A stretch of 48,014 bases of DNA from JBHJGM01 sp964405825. Its GTDB lineage: Bacteria > Verrucomicrobiota > Verrucomicrobiia > Opitutales > JBHJGM01. A program made the translations under genes and the position numbers. The DNA lies in the NCBI GenBank assembly GCA_964405825.1, contig CAYOPI010000017.1, forward strand, positions 1 to 48,014. Direction: 5' to 3'. The notes below the pieces were generated by a model that saw only the letters and a list, made by a program, of their open reading frames with translations, searched no databases and was not told the origin of the DNA. Shown here piece after piece: positions 38,029 through 47,521 of this stretch. Positions within the stretch are counted from its first letter, which is position 1. The number at the start of each line of letters is the position of its first letter.

Positions 38029-40808
38029 ATGACGCAGCTTTCACAATCCTCTCTTCTGGCGACATGCTTTCTGGCCTGTTTCGCATTACTCCAACCCCTC
38101 TCGGCAAGCCCGCCCGGCATTGTCACAACCCAAGGACGTGTTGTGGACAACGGCGTGAACTTCGACGGGCAGGGCTTTTTCAAGTTCGCCCTGGTCAATG
38201 CCGCGGGCTCTGTCACCTACTGGTCAAACGACAATACAAGCGTTTCCGGAGGCGAGCCTACCCAGTCCATCGAAGTCACGGTAACGGGCGGGTGTACTCC
38301 GTGGCTCTGGGCGACACGTCGCTCCTGAACATGACCAACGCGGTTCCGGCTTCAGTGTTTGCCGATAACGCCGGGGTGTTCCTGCGGGTGTGGTTTTCAA
38401 CCGACGACGAGACGTACCTCCAGTTGACGCCCGATGTGCGGGTGACTTCGCAGGGCTACGCGCTGAGCGCGGCGGTGGCGGAAACTGTGGCTGACGACGC
38501 GGTGACGGCGGCGGCCATCGCCGATGGTGCCGTGGGCCCAGACGCCTTGGCGGCGGATGCGGTGACGAGCACCCAGATCGCCGACGGAACTGTTTAGCTG
38601 GGTGATTTGGCCTTCGCCCCGGGAGATATCACGGACGTGTTTGCCGGCAACGGCCTGACCGGCGGAGGCAGCAGCGGGCGTTTAACGCTGGAGGTCGGCG
38701 TCGAAAACGGGCTGACAGCGGCGACGGATGCAATTCGCCTCGGCGGGCCGCTTTCTCAAAGCACCGTGATTGACCTGCCCGGCACAAACACCCTGAGGTT
38801 TAACCTCACCGGCACGGCCGATCTGGTGTATTCGACGTCGGGCTCAATCGGCTTCCGGTTCAACGACTCGGGGGTCTTTCAGTATGGCGGCCCTGTCATA
38901 TGGTACGAGAGTCAGGTGAACGGCTCACGGATTGCCGAATTGGGGGGCAACAGCGGAGCGGGGGAGTTTACGCTCAGGGGCAGCACGGACAGGCGCACCG
39001 TCGATCTGACGTCGAGTAACGATCAGGGCCGCCTCGTTCTGTATGGCCTGAACGATAGCATCGACACGGACCTGGATGCGCTCAACGGGTACGTCTTCAA
39101 TCAGCAGGGCGACGCGGTGGACTTCCGGGTCGAAGGCGACACCGATGCGTCACTCTTGCGGACCAATGGCGCGACCGACAGCGTCGGCATCGGCGGCTTC
39201 AACGCGGCCAGCAAGCTCACCGTACGCGAGAGCGGAGGGCGGACGCTGCTGCTGGAGCGTACCAGTTCAGTGAGCACGGCAGGAGACCTGCTGGGTGCGT
39301 TGGGCTTTACCTTTGCCGAAGGCACTGCCCTGAATGATCTGCTTGATGCCTCCGCGCTCATCACCTCGGCAGCGGACGGCAACCTCAGCAATAGCAACAA
39401 GGGTGCGTGGCTCTCGTTCTGGACCTCTCCCGCGGGCTCGCCAAAGACAGCCAGCGCAGTTGAGCGCGTGCGTATTGGCAGCCAGGGCGAGGCCATCTTT
39501 GGCGAAGACGTCATCCTGCGCAACGGCTCGGTCGGCGGCACACCCCTGATCGAGATGGGTGCCTTGAACGGCGATGGCCTGATGACCCTCTTCGACAGTG
39601 GCAGTACAACCATTCAGGTTGATGGAGGCTCCAACCGCATTCGCCTGTTCAATGACAACGGCGCTTTGGTGGTGAACCTCGACGCGATCAATGCCACTGT
39701 CTTCAACGAAGCCAGCCTGCCATTGGACTTCCGCGTGGAATCGGGCACCGAGCCGAATATGTTTTTTATCGACGGGGACCAGGATCGCGTCGGCATCGGA
39801 ACGATTTTCCCGGACGCCCGCCTGGAGGTGCAGACACCCACCGGCAACTCGCTCCTGCTCAACCGCGACGACGCCACCGTCGTCAACGATGAAATTCTCG
39901 GAGCGATCGGGTTTGACGCAAGAGACGGTGGCAATTTTTCCGCGATGACCAGGGCCCCGGTCGCCATTGTCGCCAGAGCCTCTGAGAGCTTCTCAAGCGC
40001 CGACAAGGGAGCCGCCCTGGAGTTTCGCACCTCAAACCTGAACTCGGACAAGAACACAGAAACGCCCGTGCGGATGGTCATCGGTGCCAGTGGCACGACC
40101 ACCTTCACCGGCGATGCCCTCTGGCGCGACGGCGGCACCTCGGCCACCACCATCTTTGAGATTCGCGATGACGACAACGACGGCCAGCTGCGAATCCTCG
40201 AGAACGGTGCCATCGCTATTCTCCTGGATGGCAACAGCGACACCGTCTTCAACGAGAACAGCACCACCAAGGGCTTTCGCGTGGAGTCCAACGGCAACTC
40301 CAATATGCTCAACGTAAACGGGCTCGGAAACCGCGTGGGTATCGGTCGTGTGGCCACTGGCTTCACCCTGGAGGTGCAGGGCTCCGCCGCCAAGACGACG
40401 GCCGGCAACTGGCTGCTCATCTCCGACCGGCGCGTGAAGCAAAATGTTGAGACCATCGGGAGCGCCCTGGATACCTTGAACCGCGTGCGGCTGGTCAGCT
40501 ACGCGCACACTCCCGGATACTTCGAGCAGTACCCGGAAGTGCCGGACAAGCGGTACTTCAACGTGGTCGCACAGGAGTACGCCGAGGTCTTTCCGGAATC
40601 TGTCTTCGAATCAGGCGACGTCCTGGAAGACGGCGAGCGTATCCTGAACGTGGATACGCACCCGCTGACGATTTACTCCGCCGCAGCCATTCAGGAACTC
40701 GACGACAAGGTGGAGGCCGAGGTGTCAGCATTGCGAGCGGAAAACGCCGAACTGCACGCGGCGCTGGCGGAGATGGCACAACGGCTGGAGGCGCTGGAGA
40801 ACCGTTGA
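38029..40808 (+). pseudogene. S74-type fibre protein, broken by a frameshift and an amber codon
   Basis: The parts make up one long fibre-like protein. The first part (38029-38328) has a signal peptide and GRVVDNGVNFDGQGFFKFALV. After a frameshift near 38286-38294, about one base lost from a G run, the frame used until 38597 reads VYSVALGDTSL and FADNAGVFLRVWF. A TAG at 38595-38597 is followed in the same frame by LGDLAFAPGDIT, which continues to 40808 (about 735 residues). That part has three repeats of the type VFNE...FRVES...VGIG (near 39090, 39700 and 40240). It ends in an S74 endosialidase-type chaperone domain (SDRRVKQNVETIGSAL) and a coiled coil. The S74 domain folds fibre trimers and then cuts itself off. 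The 3' part has no lesion. Confidence 0.8.
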
Positions 40809-40814
40809 CGCCAC

Positions 40815-40931
40815 ATGAAAAAGGCGGGACGGCGTTCCCTTGACTTCAGGCCGGCCGAGGGGCTGATCCTGCTGCTGAAGGTTCCTGATGAATGGGAGCC
40901 TCGGCGCAACGTAAAAGCCCTTCGGAGATGA
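40815..40931 (+). CDS. Possible small protein coupled to the cupin gene
   Basis: A 38-codon frame begins MKKAGRRSLDF, contains a hydrophobic stretch EGLILLLKVP and ends NVKALRR. Its TGA overlaps the ATG of the cupin gene (ATGA at 40928-40931). A coupled leader peptide is possible. The composition is not convincing as a protein and there is no ribosome-binding site, so this may be chance. Confidence 0.25.
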   Translation: MKKAGRRSLDFRPAEGLILLLKVPDEWEPRRNVKALRR

Positions 40932-41290
40932 AGCAGATTGAAGTATGCCTCGCCGCAAACACCGAGACGGTCGAAGCCGATTGGGGGTCGCTGACCTGGA
41001 ACGCGAGCGGCCAGCTGGGTAACGCGGCGCAACTGACGGTGGGGCAGTGCCGGCTGAAGCCGGGCCAGGCTAATCCGCGGCATTGTCACCCCAACTGCGA
41101 GGAGGTGCTGGTGGTGGTTGAAGGCCGGATCACGCACACCGTGGCCGATGAGGCAGAGGCAGTGCTGGAGGCGGGCGACACGGTCAGCATTCCGGCCGGC
41201 GTCTTCCATCAGGCGCGCAACGTGGGCGAGGGGGAAGCAGTGCTGTACATTGCCTTTTCGTCGGCGCATCGAGAGGTGCAAAGTGAATGA
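40928..41290 (+). CDS. Single-domain cupin protein
   Basis: This small beta-barrel protein has 120 residues from the ATG at 40928. An ATG at 40892 would add 12 residues that look unlike the family. The metal site is complete: His52 and His54 with Glu58 or Glu59 in RHCHPNCEEVLVV, and His94 in GVFHQARN. Residues about 35-115 form the conserved barrel. Such proteins bind sugars, bind metals or act as isomerases. Its stop codon overlaps the start of the next gene by 8 bp, so the genes are translated together. In this operon it sits beside a TIM-barrel protein and a Gfo/Idh dehydrogenase. Confidence 0.88.
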   Translation: MKQIEVCLAANTETVEADWGSLTWNASGQLGNAAQLTVGQCRLKPGQANPRHCHPNCEEVLVVVEGRITHTVADEAEAVLEAGDTVSIPAGVFHQARNVGEGEAVLYIAFSSAHREVQSE

Positions 41291-42155
41291 CGGGCGCGTT
41301 CACCTGACCGTGCTCAACAGCATGGCGGGGACCGAGCTGGAAGCCTGCTTCGACACGCATGTGCGTTGGGGTCTCGCGCACCTGGACCTCAAGGACGGGC
41401 TCTTTGGCAAGGGCATCGAAGCCCTGACGGCCACGGAAGCCGAGCAGGTAAAGGCAGCCGCGGAGCATCGTGGCCTGCGCGTTCACACGCTTTCGAGTTG
41501 CCTGTTTGGCGGCGACATCGAGCAGGGCGAGGCGGCGTTTCGCGCTGAGTACCAGCCCGCGCTGGCGAATCTGCTGGAGGTCGCGCGCCTTCTGTCGCCG
41601 CGACAGTTGCGGCTCCTCATGGCACGGTCGAGCCGCAGGGCGGAGTTTCTGGATGCCTCGGCGTACGCGGGGGCGAAGCATCCGTGGCTGGTGGGGCTTT
41701 ACCGTGAAGCGGTCGACCAGATTGCCGAGGCCGGTTTTCAGGTGGTGATCGAGAACGAGGTGGGCGGCTGCCTGTTCACCCGCCCCACGGAGATCCTGGA
41801 GTTCTTTGCCGAGTTGAACCGGGGCGAGGTTGCTGGCTTTACCTGGGACGTGCAGAACCTGTGGCAGATGGGCACCTTTCCGAGCCTGGAAGTGTACCGG
41901 CTGCTGAAGCCGCTGGTACGGATGATCCACCTGAAGGGCGGGCGCAGCGAGATTGCGGGCGGGCCGCTGCGGTGGGCATCGCAGCTGGAGGACGCGTCGT
42001 GGCCGGTACTGGCGATTGTTCGGGAGGTGATCCGCGACGGGAGGTCGCCGGTGATCTGCCTGAATCCTTCGCATGGGCAGGCGTCGTCGGGTTTCCGTTT
42101 GGAGGTCGTTCAGGACCTGGATTTCCTGCGCCGAAACGTGGAGGCGATCTTATGA
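41283..42155 (+). CDS. Xylose isomerase-like TIM-barrel protein
   Basis: The start is the GTG at 41283, which overlaps the cupin stop codon by 8 bp. The 290-residue protein is a sugar phosphate isomerase/epimerase-like TIM barrel (AP endonuclease 2 family). Three of the usual metal ligands are visible: Glu157 (VVIENEVGG), Asp189 (FTWDVQNLW) and His216 (MIHLKGG). The fourth position, usually a Glu near the last strand, reads Asn261 (ICLNPSHG). That may be a natural change, or the last ligand may lie elsewhere. It may isomerise or dehydrate a sugar product. The stop overlaps the next start (ATGA at 42152-42155). Confidence 0.85.
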   Translation: MNDGRVHLTVLNSMAGTELEACFDTHVRWGLAHLDLKDGLFGKGIEALTATEAEQVKAAAEHRGLRVHTLSSCLFGGDIEQGEAAFRAEYQPALANLLEVARLLSPRQLRLLMARSSRRAEFLDASAYAGAKHPWLVGLYREAVDQIAEAGFQVVIENEVGGCLFTRPTEILEFFAELNRGEVAGFTWDVQNLWQMGTFPSLEVYRLLKPLVRMIHLKGGRSEIAGGPLRWASQLEDASWPVLAIVREVIRDGRSPVICLNPSHGQASSGFRLEVVQDLDFLRRNVEAIL

Positions 42156-43189
42156 GTTATCAGCGTGAGTTTGAGGACCGTGTGCGAATCGGAGTGGTGG
42201 GGATTGGCTCGCACTGTTACCGCAACCTGCTGCCCACGCTGACGTACCTGCCCGTGCGCCTGGAAGCGTTCTGCGACCTGAACGAAGCGCTTCTGGAAAA
42301 AACCGCGCCGCAGTACGGAGTGAAGCGTTGCTACACAAGCACTGCCGAGATGTACCGCGACGGCGGTCTGGACGCAGTACTACTGTGTGTGGGACCCAGG
42401 CATCACCCGCGACTGACCGTTGAAGCGCTTGAGGCGGGGTTGCACGTGTGGATGGAGAAGCCGCCGTCGATGCGGGCCAGTGAGCTGGACGCGGCCATCG
42501 AAAAGCGCGGCGACCGGGTCGTAGTGGTGGGTTTCAAGAAGGCCTTCATGCCGGGGATACAGAAGGCTCAGGGGCTTCTTTCCTCGGGCGAGGCAGGCGT
42601 GCTGAAGTCGATGCTGGCGGAGTACCCGATGGAGATTCCCGAGGACGGTGGCCGCGTTCTGGAAAGCGGCGAGACGACAAACTGGCTGGCCAACGGCTGC
42701 CATCCGCTTTCGGCGATGCGCGTGGTTGGCGGCCCGGTGGCACGGGTGGCGACGCATCGTTCCAGGCACGAAGGGGGGGCCCTGATCCTGGAGTTTGCCA
42801 GTGGCGCGGTGGGCACGCTGCACCTGTCCTCGGGCATGCGCGGGGCCACCGAGCGCTACAGTTTCTTTGCCGAGCATGCGCACGTGGTGGTGGAGAATGC
42901 CCTGCGGGTGCTGTTGCACCGGGGCATCCCGTTTCACTACGGGCGGACGGTGGACTTTGCGCCGGCGGGGACCGACTCGGGAACGGTGGTGTGGGAGCCG
43001 CAGAACAATCTGGCCACGCTGGAGAACAAGGCGCTCTTCACGCAGGGCTTTTACAACGAGCTGTCGTACTTTCTGCAGTGCGTGCAGGAGAAGCGCCCGG
43101 CGGCCCTGGGCACGCTGGAGTTCGCGCGCGAGATCATGGAGATCTATGAGGCGGCGCTGTTTTCGGACGGGTCCTACGTGCAGGTTTGA
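42152..43189 (+). CDS. Gfo/Idh/MocA family dehydrogenase of the sugar cluster
   Basis: It starts at the ATG at 42152, inside an ATGA overlap with the previous gene and with GAGG a few bases upstream. The 345-residue protein has the N-terminal dinucleotide site (RIGVVGIGSHCYRN), a catalytic EKP region (WMEKPPSMRASE) and NWLANGCHPLSAMRVVGG, with a conserved His in the C-terminal domain. Family members oxidise sugars and glycosides, often at C3. With the cupin and TIM-barrel genes it forms a tightly overlapping unit, and a GH4 gene follows 97 bp later. The substrate is unknown. Confidence 0.88.
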   Translation: MSYQREFEDRVRIGVVGIGSHCYRNLLPTLTYLPVRLEAFCDLNEALLEKTAPQYGVKRCYTSTAEMYRDGGLDAVLLCVGPRHHPRLTVEALEAGLHVWMEKPPSMRASELDAAIEKRGDRVVVVGFKKAFMPGIQKAQGLLSSGEAGVLKSMLAEYPMEIPEDGGRVLESGETTNWLANGCHPLSAMRVVGGPVARVATHRSRHEGGALILEFASGAVGTLHLSSGMRGATERYSFFAEHAHVVVENALRVLLHRGIPFHYGRTVDFAPAGTDSGTVVWEPQNNLATLENKALFTQGFYNELSYFLQCVQEKRPAALGTLEFAREIMEIYEAALFSDGSYVQV

Positions 43190-43286
43190 GCAGGCGGCGG
43201 TGACCGGCTGGAAAGGGTACGTTCAGGCGGGCGTCGACGTGAGATCCGCGTTGTCTCCACGCTCTGAATGGGCTTAGAAAAACGGG

Positions 43287-44795
43287 ATGAGTTTTCGAAT
43301 CGCGTTTATTGGTGCGGGGAGCCTGGGCTTCACGCGGAAGCTGCTGGGCGACCTGATGGGCGTGGCTGCGTTTCGGGAGGACCCGCCGGAGGTGATCTTT
43401 CACGACATCGACGCCGACAATCTGGAGCGGGTGCGGCGGCTGTGCCAGCGTGACCTGGACGCCAACGGCGTGCGTATCCAGATTGTGGCGACACTGGACC
43501 GGCGCGAGGCCTTGAAGGACGCCAAGTACATCGTGGCGACCGTGCGCATCGGCGGGATGGAAGCCTACGCGCACGACATCGAGATTCCGCTGGAGTACGG
43601 GGTGGACCAGTGCGTGGGCGACACGCTGGGGCCGGGCGGGCTGATGTACGCCCAGCGCGGAATCGCGGCCACGCTGGAGTTCTGCCGGGACATGCGGGAG
43701 CTTTCGCGGCCCGATTGCCTGTTTCTGAATTACGCGAACCCGATGGCGATGCTGACCTGGGCGGCGGTCGAGCACGGCGGCGTGGACACCGTCGGCCTTT
43801 GCCACGGGGTGCAGGGCGGGCACAGCCAGATCGCCTCGGTGCTTGGATTGCCAAAGCAGGAGGTGGACATCGTGTGCGCGGGCATCAACCACCAGACGTG
43901 GTACATCGGGGTGAAGCACAAAGGGATCGACCGCACGGGCGACCTGCTGGAGGCCTTTGAAAAAAGCGAGTGGAACGCGCGCACGCAAAAGGTGCGCATC
44001 GACGTGCTGCGACGGTTCGGCTACTTTTCCACCGAGTCCAACGGGCACCTGTCGGAGTACCTGCCGTGGTACCGCAAGCGCCCCGAAGCGATCAGCGACT
44101 GGATCGATCTGGAGCACTGGATCCACGGGGAGACCGGCGGCTACCTGCGCAGCTGCACCGAGCGCAACGACTGGTTTGAAAGCGAGTTTGAGGCGATCAT
44201 GGGTGAGCCGGCCTGGGATTTTGGCGGTCGGGCGCGCTCGGAGGAACACGGCAGCTACATCATCGAAGGGCTGGAAACGGGCCGGCTGTACCGCGGGCAT
44301 TTCAATCGGCGCAACGAGGGGATCATCGCGAACCTGCCGGAGGATTGCATCATCGAGGCGCCCGGCTACGTGGACGGCAACGGCATCTCGATGCCGGTGG
44401 TGGGCAACCTGCCCGACGGTTGCGCGGCGATTTGCCAGCAGTCCGTGAACGTGCAGCGCCTGGGCGTGAAAGCCGCGCTGAGCGGGGACGCGACGCTGCT
44501 CAAGCAGGCGATGCTGCTGGACCCGCTGACGGGGGCCGTTTGCGACCCGGCCGAGGTTTGGCAGATGACCGATCGCATGCTGGTGGCACAAGCGCAGTGG
44601 CTGCCGCAATATCAGCAGAGCGGCGCGATTGCGGCCGCCAAAGCGGGACTGGCGCAGGAGACCGATCTGCGACGTTTCCCCGGCAATCGCGGGGCCGCGC
44701 GCCTGGAGGTCAAAAGCGTGGCCGAACGCGCGGCGGAGGAGAAGCGCAAGGCGGCGTCGAAGGAGGCGATCCCCGCGCACATGCAGTCGGGTTGA
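43287..44795 (+). CDS. NAD- and metal-dependent glycosidase, GH4 family
   Basis: GH4 enzymes cleave alpha- or beta-glycosides by a redox mechanism: NAD+ oxidises C3 of the sugar, the glycosidic bond is eliminated, and the sugar is reduced again. The 502-residue protein has the NAD-binding start (FRIAFIGAGSLGFTRKLL). The Mn2+ ligands are Cys172 (GLCHGVQGG) and His202 (GINHQTWY), and NYANPMAM is present. The CHGV form is like the alpha-galactosidase/galacturonidase (MelA-like) branch. The exact sugar is unknown. The start is preceded by a weak ribosome-binding site (ACGGG). Downstream is a gap with a small frame and then minus-strand genes. Confidence 0.93.
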   Translation: MSFRIAFIGAGSLGFTRKLLGDLMGVAAFREDPPEVIFHDIDADNLERVRRLCQRDLDANGVRIQIVATLDRREALKDAKYIVATVRIGGMEAYAHDIEIPLEYGVDQCVGDTLGPGGLMYAQRGIAATLEFCRDMRELSRPDCLFLNYANPMAMLTWAAVEHGGVDTVGLCHGVQGGHSQIASVLGLPKQEVDIVCAGINHQTWYIGVKHKGIDRTGDLLEAFEKSEWNARTQKVRIDVLRRFGYFSTESNGHLSEYLPWYRKRPEAISDWIDLEHWIHGETGGYLRSCTERNDWFESEFEAIMGEPAWDFGGRARSEEHGSYIIEGLETGRLYRGHFNRRNEGIIANLPEDCIIEAPGYVDGNGISMPVVGNLPDGCAAICQQSVNVQRLGVKAALSGDATLLKQAMLLDPLTGAVCDPAEVWQMTDRMLVAQAQWLPQYQQSGAIAAAKAGLAQETDLRRFPGNRGAARLEVKSVAERAAEEKRKAASKEAIPAHMQSG

Positions 44796-45142
44796 GTTCG
44801 GGCCGAAACCAGTCGTTCGCGGCAGATCATCGATCCGCCGTGCCTCTAACCTCGGGTGAAGCTACCCTGTGCCAGTGGGGTTGGAGGGGGTGAGATGAAG
44901 CGTGGACGTCGCCCTACCCTCCGGTTGCTGCTGCCTGGTTTGACGGCGGTGGGACCGCTGGCCCTGGACCCGGGCGAGGAGGGCCAACCGCCTGCGAAAC
45001 TCTTTCAGCTGGTGCCGGCGGTGGAGTGAGGCAGGATTGTCCCGGGAACGAGGGACATCGGGCGGGGGCGCTTCAGTCGCCTGGCTGGCCGATGAAGGCG
45101 GCTTCGTGCGGCCCGGCCCGGACGCAGGCCGCCGCGAGGGTC
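44796..45142. other. Intergenic stretch with a small frame and a hairpin
   Basis: This 347-bp stretch separates the GH4 gene from the convergent GH5-like gene. It holds the small frame described next and a hairpin (TGTCCC 45039-45044 and GGGACA 45053-45058, loop 8), but no T run, so a rho-independent terminator is not clear. Confidence 0.4.
44895..45029 (+). CDS. Possible 44-residue protein with a strong ribosome-binding site
   Basis: The ATG at 44895 follows GGAGGGGG at good spacing, which is rare in this window. The product begins MKRGRRPTLRLLLPGLTAVG and ends KLFQLVPAVE. It has a basic start and a hydrophobic stretch, but no family is recognised. A repeat-derived frame is also possible. 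Treat as tentative. Confidence 0.3.
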   Translation: MKRGRRPTLRLLLPGLTAVGPLALDPGEEGQPPAKLFQLVPAVE

Positions 45143-46378
45143 CTACCAGGTTTCGCCCCGGGTCAGTTGTTGAATAAGGGCGGCCTCTTTCTCGTCGTAC
45201 GGGGTGCCGTCTGCACGCAGGACGTCGTGAAACCACAGGTCGGGCTCGGGCAACTCGTCGATGGCGTGGGCCACGCGGCCCTGCTCGCGCAGGAGGCGGG
45301 GCGGGACGAACTTGCCGTCGATGTTGCGTGAGTCCCACGGCCAGATTGTGCCGGACTTGCCGTTGACGAAGCCCCAGTTGATCGCGGCGGTTTTGTGCTG
45401 CTTGAGGATGGGGAGGATCGCCTCGAAGGTGGAGCCGCTGGTCCGGGCCATGTATTCGGTCATCATGACGGGCCGGTCAAAGGGGAGGAAGTTGCGGAGG
45501 ATGCGCTCGGTCTGCTCGGCCGGGCTGTAGGCGTGAATGGACTGGACGTCGGCGTTGATAAAATTGATGGCCCAGTTGACCTCGCCGACGCTGCCTTCGG
45601 TGGTGGAGGTGATCGGTTGTGAAGGGGCAACCTCGCGGGCCCAGACCCAGGTCTGGTGCACGAAGCGACAGGCCATGTTGCCGTAGGGCTGATCGGCGGG
45701 ATGGCGGCGCTCGAAGGCGGTTGCCGTGCCGTGGCCGCGCCCGGGCTCGTTGTAGAGTTCCCAGCAAAGCACGCGCGCGTCATCGCGGAAACGATCGAGG
45801 GTGCCCTGCACGTAGCCCCGCAGGCGTTCCTGCAACTCGGGCGGAGCAACGCCGCAGGTCATCTGCAAAGCCGAGGCGCGATCGGGCGAGGACACCCAGC
45901 CGGAGTTGTGGTAGGCCGGGACCGGCAAGGGCTGCGGGCCGAGTTCGCAGGTGGGGAAATGGCAGTCGTCGAAGAAAACGAAGAAGGGTCGGCAGCCGTG
46001 GGTGGCACAAAGGTCGAGGAACTGGTCGATGCGCCGGTAGAGTCCTTCGGGGTCGTCCTGCCAGACCAGGTCGTGCAGGTAAACGCGGTGGGTGTTGAAG
46101 CCCAACTGTTGGCCCCACTGCAGTTCGCGGGCGATGGTATCCGGATCCCAGGTGGAGGCCTGCCACATCTCGATCGCGTTGATCGCTGATGAGGGATAGA
46201 AGTTGGTGCCGACCAGCCAGGGTAAAGCGTCGTACCAGGCGCGGGCCCTGGCCGCCGGCCACCGGCCCGCAACGGGATCGTAGGGTGCGTCCAAACCGAG
46301 GTAGACGGCCAGGTCTTGCGGATCGACCAAGAGCATACGATCCAAGGAGGCCAGATTGCCCCGCGATGGCCAGAGCAA
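45143..46378 (-). CDS. GH5-like glycoside hydrolase
   Basis: The frame has about 411 residues from a TTG at 46378, or about 397 from the ATG at 46336 (MLLVDPQDL), which I slightly prefer. The catalytic TIM barrel has WLVGTNFYPSSAINAIEMWQ, FNTHRVYLHDLVWQ, the acid/base Glu211 in LCWELYNEPGRGHG and the nucleophile Glu308 in VMMTEYMART (numbered from 46378). A strand near INWGFVNGKSGTIWPWDS closes the site. It is similar to beta-glycanases annotated as cellulase-family or 1,4-beta-xylanases; the substrate is unknown. No signal peptide is visible, so it would be cytoplasmic. It follows the GH95-like fragment on the same strand with an 87-bp gap. Confidence 0.85.
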   Translation of the reverse strand: MLWPSRGNLASLDRMLLVDPQDLAVYLGLDAPYDPVAGRWPAARARAWYDALPWLVGTNFYPSSAINAIEMWQASTWDPDTIARELQWGQQLGFNTHRVYLHDLVWQDDPEGLYRRIDQFLDLCATHGCRPFFVFFDDCHFPTCELGPQPLPVPAYHNSGWVSSPDRASALQMTCGVAPPELQERLRGYVQGTLDRFRDDARVLCWELYNEPGRGHGTATAFERRHPADQPYGNMACRFVHQTWVWAREVAPSQPITSTTEGSVGEVNWAINFINADVQSIHAYSPAEQTERILRNFLPFDRPVMMTEYMARTSGSTFEAILPILKQHKTAAINWGFVNGKSGTIWPWDSRNIDGKFVPPRLLREQGRVAHAIDELPEPDLWFHDVLRADGTPYDEKEAALIQQLTRGETW

Positions 46379-46465
46379 ATCGTGGTCGAGGGCGTGGGCT
46401 GCGTTGGGCGCGGCGTAGGCTTTCCCGGTTCGGCTGACCTCGGCCAGATACGTGGCGGCGAGGCG

Positions 46466-47521
46466 TTATTGAACGAGGCGGCAAGTCGCTCCGGCCTCCA
46501 GGTCGATCGCGATCACATCGTATGCTTCGAGGCGGCCCGCCGGCGGTGGTTCACCGGGCCAGGGGTTTTTCAGGCGGAAGGTTCCGCCATGGATGGCCTG
46601 CACCGTGACTTCGACGACCGTGCCGTGCTCGCGCCGCGCGCCGACCACAAATCCCCCGCGCGAATGGATGCCAGAGAAGGCCAGCGAATCCCATTTTTCT
46701 GGAGCGCCCAGGAAGAGTTGATGCACGCCCCGGTACTCATGCAGGAGCATCTCGAGGATGGCCGTCACGATGCCCATGGGCTGGTCCATCTGCAGACGTA
46801 TGGGCGACCCTTTCCGGGGATTGATCCGACCGATTGAGGCGTTGTCCAGAAGCGAGAATCCCGCGAAACGGGCATCATGGCCCTGCCCGTTTCCCACGGT
46901 GTTGAAGGCCTGATCCCACCACTCGATGAGCGCTTCGGCCATATCGGCGTTTCCCGCGCGGGCATGCAGAATAGCGGCCCACGACATCGTCCAACCCGAC
47001 CACAGCCCCGTCCCGACAAAAGTCCACTGCTTGAAAGTGTCATCGAGCATCCCGAGCCACTCGGGATCGTCGAGGTCGAGCGTTTCGAACGGGTGCAGCG
47101 CGGCCAGATGGGAGTGGTGCCGATGGCTTTTTTCAAGCAGCTGCCCCTCCCACAGCGCCAGGATCGGGTAATCCCTGGGCGGTCCGATGACGGCGGTCTG
47201 CGGGCCGGGCCAGGCTTCGATGGTGGCCTGCGGCAGGCGCTCGCGGACATCGGCCCAGCGTGGATCGGCCGGCTCGCCGAGAGTATCGGCGGCGGCGGCC
47301 AAGTCTCGGGTCAGTCGATGGATGGCCGCGAGTTGAAAGCTGGCGTTGGCCCCCCAGGCATCCAGGCGATTGCCCTTGTATTCGGGCGAGACGGAGACGC
47401 GCAGGCGCAGGGTCCCGTCTTCGGCGTCTTCGAGCATCGCGTTCCAGACGGCAAAAGCGCCGCGCATGAACGGAAGCGCCTTTTCCCGCAGAAACTCCCG
47501 GTCCTGGGTCTGGCGGAATTC
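46466..47521 (-). pseudogene. GH95-like glycoside hydrolase, C-terminal fragment
   Basis: The reading frame encodes the C-terminal half of an (alpha/alpha)6-barrel enzyme like the GH95 alpha-L-fucosidases. HRHHSHLAALHPFETL, GTGLWSGWTMSWAAILHARAGNADMAEALIEWW and the beta-rich end are typical. An ATG is present at 47467, but homology-like sequence runs on past it (RQTQDREFLREKALPFMRG) to about 47520, then a stop appears at 47528. GH95 proteins are about 750-800 residues, so some 400 residues are missing. The break is at the same place as the start of the raffinose-synthase-like frame on the other strand. The fragment is probably not a functional enzyme. Confidence 0.7.
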
